DNA of 64,000 nucleotides, from contig NZ_CP011834.1 in assembly GCF_001412575.1 (NCBI RefSeq), forward strand, positions 1,116,001 through 1,180,000, written 5' to 3'. A program made the position numbers and the translations under genes. The notes beneath the pieces were generated by a model, which was given only the letters and a program-made list of their open reading frames with translations, made no database searches and was not told where the DNA came from. This stretch comes from Limnohabitans sp. 103DPR2 (lineage in GTDB: Bacteria > Pseudomonadota > Gammaproteobacteria > Burkholderiales > Burkholderiaceae_C). Position 1 is the stretch's first letter, and each line of letters opens with the position of its first letter. Of the stretch, positions 63,086 to 64,000 are shown in pieces.

Positions 63086-64000
63086 TTATTTGTTGCCTTG
63101 CTTGACAAAATCACCCGCATAAACATTCAAGAACTTGTTGGGCTCAAGGTGTTTGCGAATGGCCGAGTTGACCTCGTCCAAGGTGCTTGATTCGATGCGC
63201 GCATCGTTCTTTTCAACAAAGGCCATGGTGCGTTTAGCGGCAGTTTGCGCCACATGACCTGCTGCCAATGAAGCGTCTTGTGCGCGGCCAATTTTGCGTT
63301 CCTCTAGCCAAGCTTTTTTAGCATCGACCAGCTCTTCAGCCGTCACACCCTCTTTGGCAAATTGGGTCAATTCTTCTTGAACACTGCTTTTGAGTTTGCC
63401 CAAGTTTTGGGGGGCATAGATAGCGTAAAGCACCCACATCGCAGAGCGTTCAAACGCGCTGACACTGAGTTGGCTGGCGGCGCCGTAGCTGATGCCGTCT
63501 TTTTGTCGCAGACGGTCCATGAGTCGAGACTTGGTGCCACCGCCCAAAATTCGATTTGCTAATTGCAGGGGGATAAAGTCGGGGTCGGTGTCTTGCAACA
63601 ACAAGGGCAGGCCTGCAATGAAAAAAGCATTGGCTTTATCGGGTGCTTCAAGTTGGATGGTTTGCGCTTTGACGGGCTTAGGTAAGGCTTTTAAGCGGGT
63701 GTAGCTTTTGGCGCTTTTCCAATTGCCAAAGTATTGCTGGAGTTGGGCTTTGACGGCTTCGCTGTCAAAGTCGCCTACCAGCGCAAATTCGCTGTTGTTA
63801 GCGCCGTAAAACTGACTGTGAAATTGCTTCACTTGCGCCAGCTTTGCGGCTTTGAGTGCGGCAATGGATTCGTCCAAACTGCGTGTGGCACGGATGTCGC
63901 CTTGAGGATAGACCTCCAAGGCCAATGCCATGGCCAGTGAACCTTTGGCATTGGGTTGACTGCGTTGGCTTTCTAAGCTGGCCGTGCTTTCGTCCACCAA
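63086..64000 (-). CDS. M16 family zinc peptidase (C-terminal part, truncated by window edge)
   Basis: 304 residues continuing beyond the right edge. No start lies in the window, because the first codon visible is a plain Leu (TTG). The segment shows the C-terminal M16 features: FALVGDFDSEAVKAQLQQYFGNWKS, FFIAGLPLLLQDTDPDFIPLQLANRILGGGTKSRLMDRLRQKDGISYG. The catalytic HxxEH motif would be further upstream, outside the window, or in a partner subunit. Probably a periplasmic zinc protease of the PqqL/YmxG type. Confidence 0.85.
   Translation of the reverse strand: MVDESTASLESQRSQPNAKGSLAMALALEVYPQGDIRATRSLDESIAALKAAKLAQVKQFHSQFYGANNSEFALVGDFDSEAVKAQLQQYFGNWKSAKSYTRLKALPKPVKAQTIQLEAPDKANAFFIAGLPLLLQDTDPDFIPLQLANRILGGGTKSRLMDRLRQKDGISYGAASQLSVSAFERSAMWVLYAIYAPQNLGKLKSSVQEELTQFAKEGVTAEELVDAKKAWLEERKIGRAQDASLAAGHVAQTAAKRTMAFVEKNDARIESSTLDEVNSAIRKHLEPNKFLNVYAGDFVKQGNK

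Overview
The window looks like a chromosomal segment of a betaproteobacterium of the order Burkholderiales, most likely a Comamonadaceae member (Limnohabitans/Rhodoferax-like). This is inferred from moderate G+C, the gmk-rpoZ-spoT/rsh neighbourhood, the full ccmABCDEFGHI order, Bug-family and NitT-type solute-binding proteins and the two-subunit xanthine dehydrogenase. No insertion sequence, prophage or CRISPR array was seen. Genes are tightly packed, often with ATGA-type stop/start overlaps.

Region 1 (1-2300) is a polar amino-acid ABC importer on the minus strand, cut by the left edge. Region 2 (2500-10700) is housekeeping: tRNA-Arg(ACG), greB, a bifunctional (p)ppGpp enzyme, rpoZ, gmk, yicC, rph, rdgB, hemW and a MarR-like regulator. 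Region 3 (10722-13061) is a lone molybdopterin-binding hydroxylase large subunit of the CoxL/XDH superfamily. Region 4 (13198-20839) is a small membrane protein followed by a complete System I cytochrome c maturation operon, ccmABCDEFGHI. A Bug-type binding protein and tRNA-Ser(TGA) follow.

Region 5 (22111-33209) is urea nitrogen metabolism: ureABCEFG on the minus strand, and the urtABCDE urea ABC importer on the plus strand inserted between ureA and ureD. The 333-bp ureA/urtA divergent region carries a very good sigma-54 promoter for urtA, a plausible one for ureA and two NtrC-like sites. ureD sits downstream of an unusual ion-channel gene (33222-34847) that encodes two complete voltage-sensor domains but one K+-type pore, and of a small membrane-anchored protein.

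Region 6 (35566-53628) is purine and ureide catabolism: 8-oxoguanine deaminase, xanthine dehydrogenase (XdhAB, XdhC), membrane urate oxidase PuuD, 5-hydroxyisourate hydrolase, a fused OHCU decarboxylase/allantoate amidohydrolase, PuuE allantoinase, an M20 hydrolase, a NitT-type ABC importer, glycerate kinase, a GntR/FCD regulator and a Crp/Fnr regulator. Three copies of a GTATAC-centred palindrome (around hiuH/gntR, upstream of puuD and upstream of the importer) outline a likely GntR regulon. Urea released here would feed the urease of region 5. Region 7 (53699-58355) is a BmpA-type nucleoside/purine ABC importer whose start is preceded by a 33-bp palindrome.

Region 8 (58479-63025) is an SHP-type cytochrome c, a diheme cytochrome c, a cytochrome b561-like protein, a QseBC-like two-component system and an RTX repeat protein. 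The same 20-bp motif (CTTAAG-N2-TGGCTTCA-N2-TG) lies upstream of both the cytochrome operon and the RTX gene, which suggests one regulon. The right edge cuts an M16 peptidase gene.
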